Source of the DNA: Sodalis-like secondary symbiont of Drepanosiphum platanoidis
GTDB taxonomy: Bacteria; Pseudomonadota; Gammaproteobacteria; Enterobacterales; Enterobacteriaceae
Assembly (NCBI RefSeq): GCF_964059955.1
Contig: NZ_OZ060924.1
Coordinates: 62,001-126,000, forward strand
Length of the DNA stretch: 64,000 nt
Direction: 5' to 3'
The notes under the pieces are model-generated. The model searched no databases and was not told the origin of the DNA. It saw only the letters and a list, made by a program, of their open reading frames with translations. Position numbers and translations under genes: made by a program. Shown here piece by piece: positions 62,535 to 64,000 of the stretch; positions within the stretch are counted from its first letter, which is position 1; every line of letters starts with the position of its first letter.

Positions 62535-62948
62535 TTATTTAAATCTTATTTTTTTACAAACTTTGTCTAATACAGCATTTACAAATTTATAACTTTCAGT
62601 TGGACCAAAAGATTTTGTAAGTTTTATTGCTTCATTTATGATAACCTTATATGGTATTTCCTTTTTTTTACAAAGTTCATATAATGCAATACGTAATATT
62701 GCAGATTCTATGTATCCTATATTTTCTATAGGACGAGATAAATACGGAATCATAAGTTTATCTAAAAATTTAAAGTTAAAAGCTACTTTTAAATATAATT
62801 CACTAAAATAATTAATATCAACATATTTCATATTTTTTTTTTTTAGAAAAAAATTTTCAATAGAATATATATCATTTTTGGATACCTCTAATGCATAAAG
62901 AGCTTGTACAGCTTTTTTTCTTGCTTGATGACGAGGAGATAAATTCAA
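62535..62948 (-). CDS. nusB: Transcription antitermination factor NusB
   Basis: Works with S10 in rRNA antitermination. 137 residues (E. coli 139). The start is TTG at 62948: AAGG lies 11 bases upstream and the N-terminus MNLSPRHQARKKAVQALYALE aligns without gap to E. coli. ALYELCKKKEIPYKVIINEAI and KSFGPTESYKFVNAVLDKV are typical. Third in ribD-ribH-nusB. Confidence 0.95.
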   Translation of the reverse strand: MNLSPRHQARKKAVQALYALEVSKNDIYSIENFFLKKKNMKYVDINYFSELYLKVAFNFKFLDKLMIPYLSRPIENIGYIESAILRIALYELCKKKEIPYKVIINEAIKLTKSFGPTESYKFVNAVLDKVCKKIRFK

Positions 62949-62971
62949 TATATTTTTTTCCTTATATAAAA

Positions 62972-63442
62972 TTATATATTTTTTATGTATTTAATAATAT
63001 TAATAGATTCTAATGCACTTAATGCTGCATCTATTCCTTTATTTCCTAATTTTGTTCCTGAACGTTCTATTGCTTGTTCAATATTATTAGTAGTTAATAT
63101 TCCAAATATTATAGGTAATGAATTTTTTATTGATATAGAAGATATTTCTGAACTACATGAACTAGAAATAAATTCAAAATGTGATGTATTTCCTTTAATA
63201 ATAGTAGCTAATGCTATAATAGCATCAAATTTTTTTAAACTTAGAATATTAACAATTAATGGAATTTCATAAGCTCCAGGAACCCATACAATAGTAATAT
63301 TATCATCTTTAACTTGTCCAACTCTTTTTAAAGTATTTAATGCTCCATCAAGTAAATTATTATTAATAGATTTATTAAATCTTGAAACTACAATTGCTAT
63401 TTTTGATTTTGGAGATAAAATTTTTCCTTCAATAATTTTCAT
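62972..63442 (-). CDS. ribH: 6,7-dimethyl-8-ribityllumazine synthase
   Basis: Joins the ribB product with the ribD product to form lumazine, the penultimate riboflavin step (called ribE in E. coli). 156 residues, as in E. coli. VVSRFNKSINNNLLDGAL, VPGAYEIPL, ATIIKGNTSHFE (catalytic His) and GILTTNNIEQA are present. AAGGAT precedes the ATG. Confidence 0.97.
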   Translation of the reverse strand: MKIIEGKILSPKSKIAIVVSRFNKSINNNLLDGALNTLKRVGQVKDDNITIVWVPGAYEIPLIVNILSLKKFDAIIALATIIKGNTSHFEFISSSCSSEISSISIKNSLPIIFGILTTNNIEQAIERSGTKLGNKGIDAALSALESINIIKYIKNI

Positions 63443-63481
63443 TATTTATCCTTTATTTTTAAATTTTTTATTTTTATTTAA

Positions 63482-64000
63482 TTATTTTTTATATATTGGT
63501 TTTAATTTAAATCTTATATCTTCCCCTATTTTTTTAAAATTAATAATATTAAATTTAGGAGCTTTATTTATATTTAATAATCCTTTTATTTTAAATAATG
63601 GATAAGAATCACTACCTAATAATTTAGGTGATTGATATAAAATTAATTCATCTATTATTTTTAATTTTATTAAATTACCAGCAAAATTTGATCCTGATTC
63701 TATCCAAACACTATTAATATTTTTAGATCCAAGATATTTAAATAAATATATTATATCAATATAATTAAAATTTTTATTTTTAACATATTTAGGAATTATT
63801 ATTTGTTTTACATTTCTTAACCATTTATGATTATCTAATAAAAGATGAATTAATAATATTTTTCCATAATTTTTAAAAATTTTATATTTTGGATTTATTC
63901 TATTAGAACTATCAATAATAATTCTAATAGGTTGTTTAAAAAAAGAATTTTTATATAATTTTTGAATTTTTAATGGTAAAGAATTTTTTCTTACTGTAAG
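63482..64000 (-). CDS. ribD: Riboflavin biosynthesis protein RibD, C-terminal part
   Basis: Bifunctional deaminase/reductase of riboflavin synthesis; only the reductase domain is inside the window. The frame runs from the right edge to TAA at 63482-63484, 172 residues. It opens LTVRKNSLP and contains QPIRIIIDSSNRINP, NSVWIESGSNFAGNLI and DELILYQSPKLLGSD, matching E. coli RibD from about residue 195 to the end. Thirty-nine bases separate it from ribH. Confidence 0.95.
   Translation of the reverse strand, partial: LTVRKNSLPLKIQKLYKNSFFKQPIRIIIDSSNRINPKYKIFKNYGKILLIHLLLDNHKWLRNVKQIIIPKYVKNKNFNYIDIIYLFKYLGSKNINSVWIESGSNFAGNLIKLKIIDELILYQSPKLLGSDSYPLFKIKGLLNINKAPKFNIINFKKIGEDIRFKLKPIYKK

Overview
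The window looks like part of the chromosome of an obligate, vertically inherited insect endosymbiont of the Enterobacterales. The DNA is extremely A+T-rich (well under 20% G+C by eye; not computed). Proteins keep E. coli-like length, fusion state (NuoC-NuoD fused) and gene order. Coding sequence is rich in Lys, Asn and Ile, intergenic DNA is almost pure A/T, and there are no insertion sequences, phage genes, CRISPR arrays or recognisable transcription regulators. The genus cannot be fixed from sequence reading alone. Wigglesworthia-, Blochmannia- or reed-beetle-symbiont-like lineages are possible; this is inference.

Layout. 1-5271: 3' part of pykA, smpB with tmRNA, a strong two-way terminator, and groSL read leftward from a near-consensus sigma-32 promoter. 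5272-20226: the complete nuoA-N operon (respiratory complex I), closed by an A/T-only terminator. 20363-25605: zwf, an ABC exporter half-transporter (minus) and clsA. 26264-38092: serS, plsB, yqjA, argS, murJ, smrB and prmB, with long gene-free A/T stretches between them. 38139-44769: sppA and the whole cyoABCDE operon (ubiquinol oxidase bo3), all minus. 45595-48456: tRNA-Thr, -Tyr, -Gly, -Thr, tuf, secE, nusG, the E. coli thrU-tyrU-glyT-thrT-tufB order. 48626-57172: rnb, tsaB, tldD, iscS, a split hldE and ribB. 58561-64000 (minus): ffh-rpsP-rimM-trmD-rplS and ribD-ribH-nusB.

How it works together. NADH from zwf- and pykA-linked carbon metabolism can be oxidised by complex I, and ubiquinol by cytochrome bo3, so the window carries both ends of an aerobic proton-pumping chain. 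PlsB, ClsA, MurJ, YqjA, SppA and heptose synthesis indicate a maintained Gram-negative envelope. RibB, RibD and RibH supply riboflavin steps that feed the flavoenzymes and may serve the host. The rest is core translation, ribosome rescue, RNA decay and protein export.

No wholly new system was found. The best second looks are: NuoN lacking two proton-channel residues (E133 and K217 in E. coli numbering); HldE cut into two intact domains by one in-frame stop; IscS with its conserved GGGHERGMR loop replaced by poly-Asn and its C-terminus lost; all five tRNA/tmRNA genes lacking encoded CCA; an unusual tmRNA tag; and several very long perfect A/T hairpins (21-26 bp arms) in intergenic DNA, including one between two tRNA genes. 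Comparisons with E. coli proteins are from memory, not from alignments run here.
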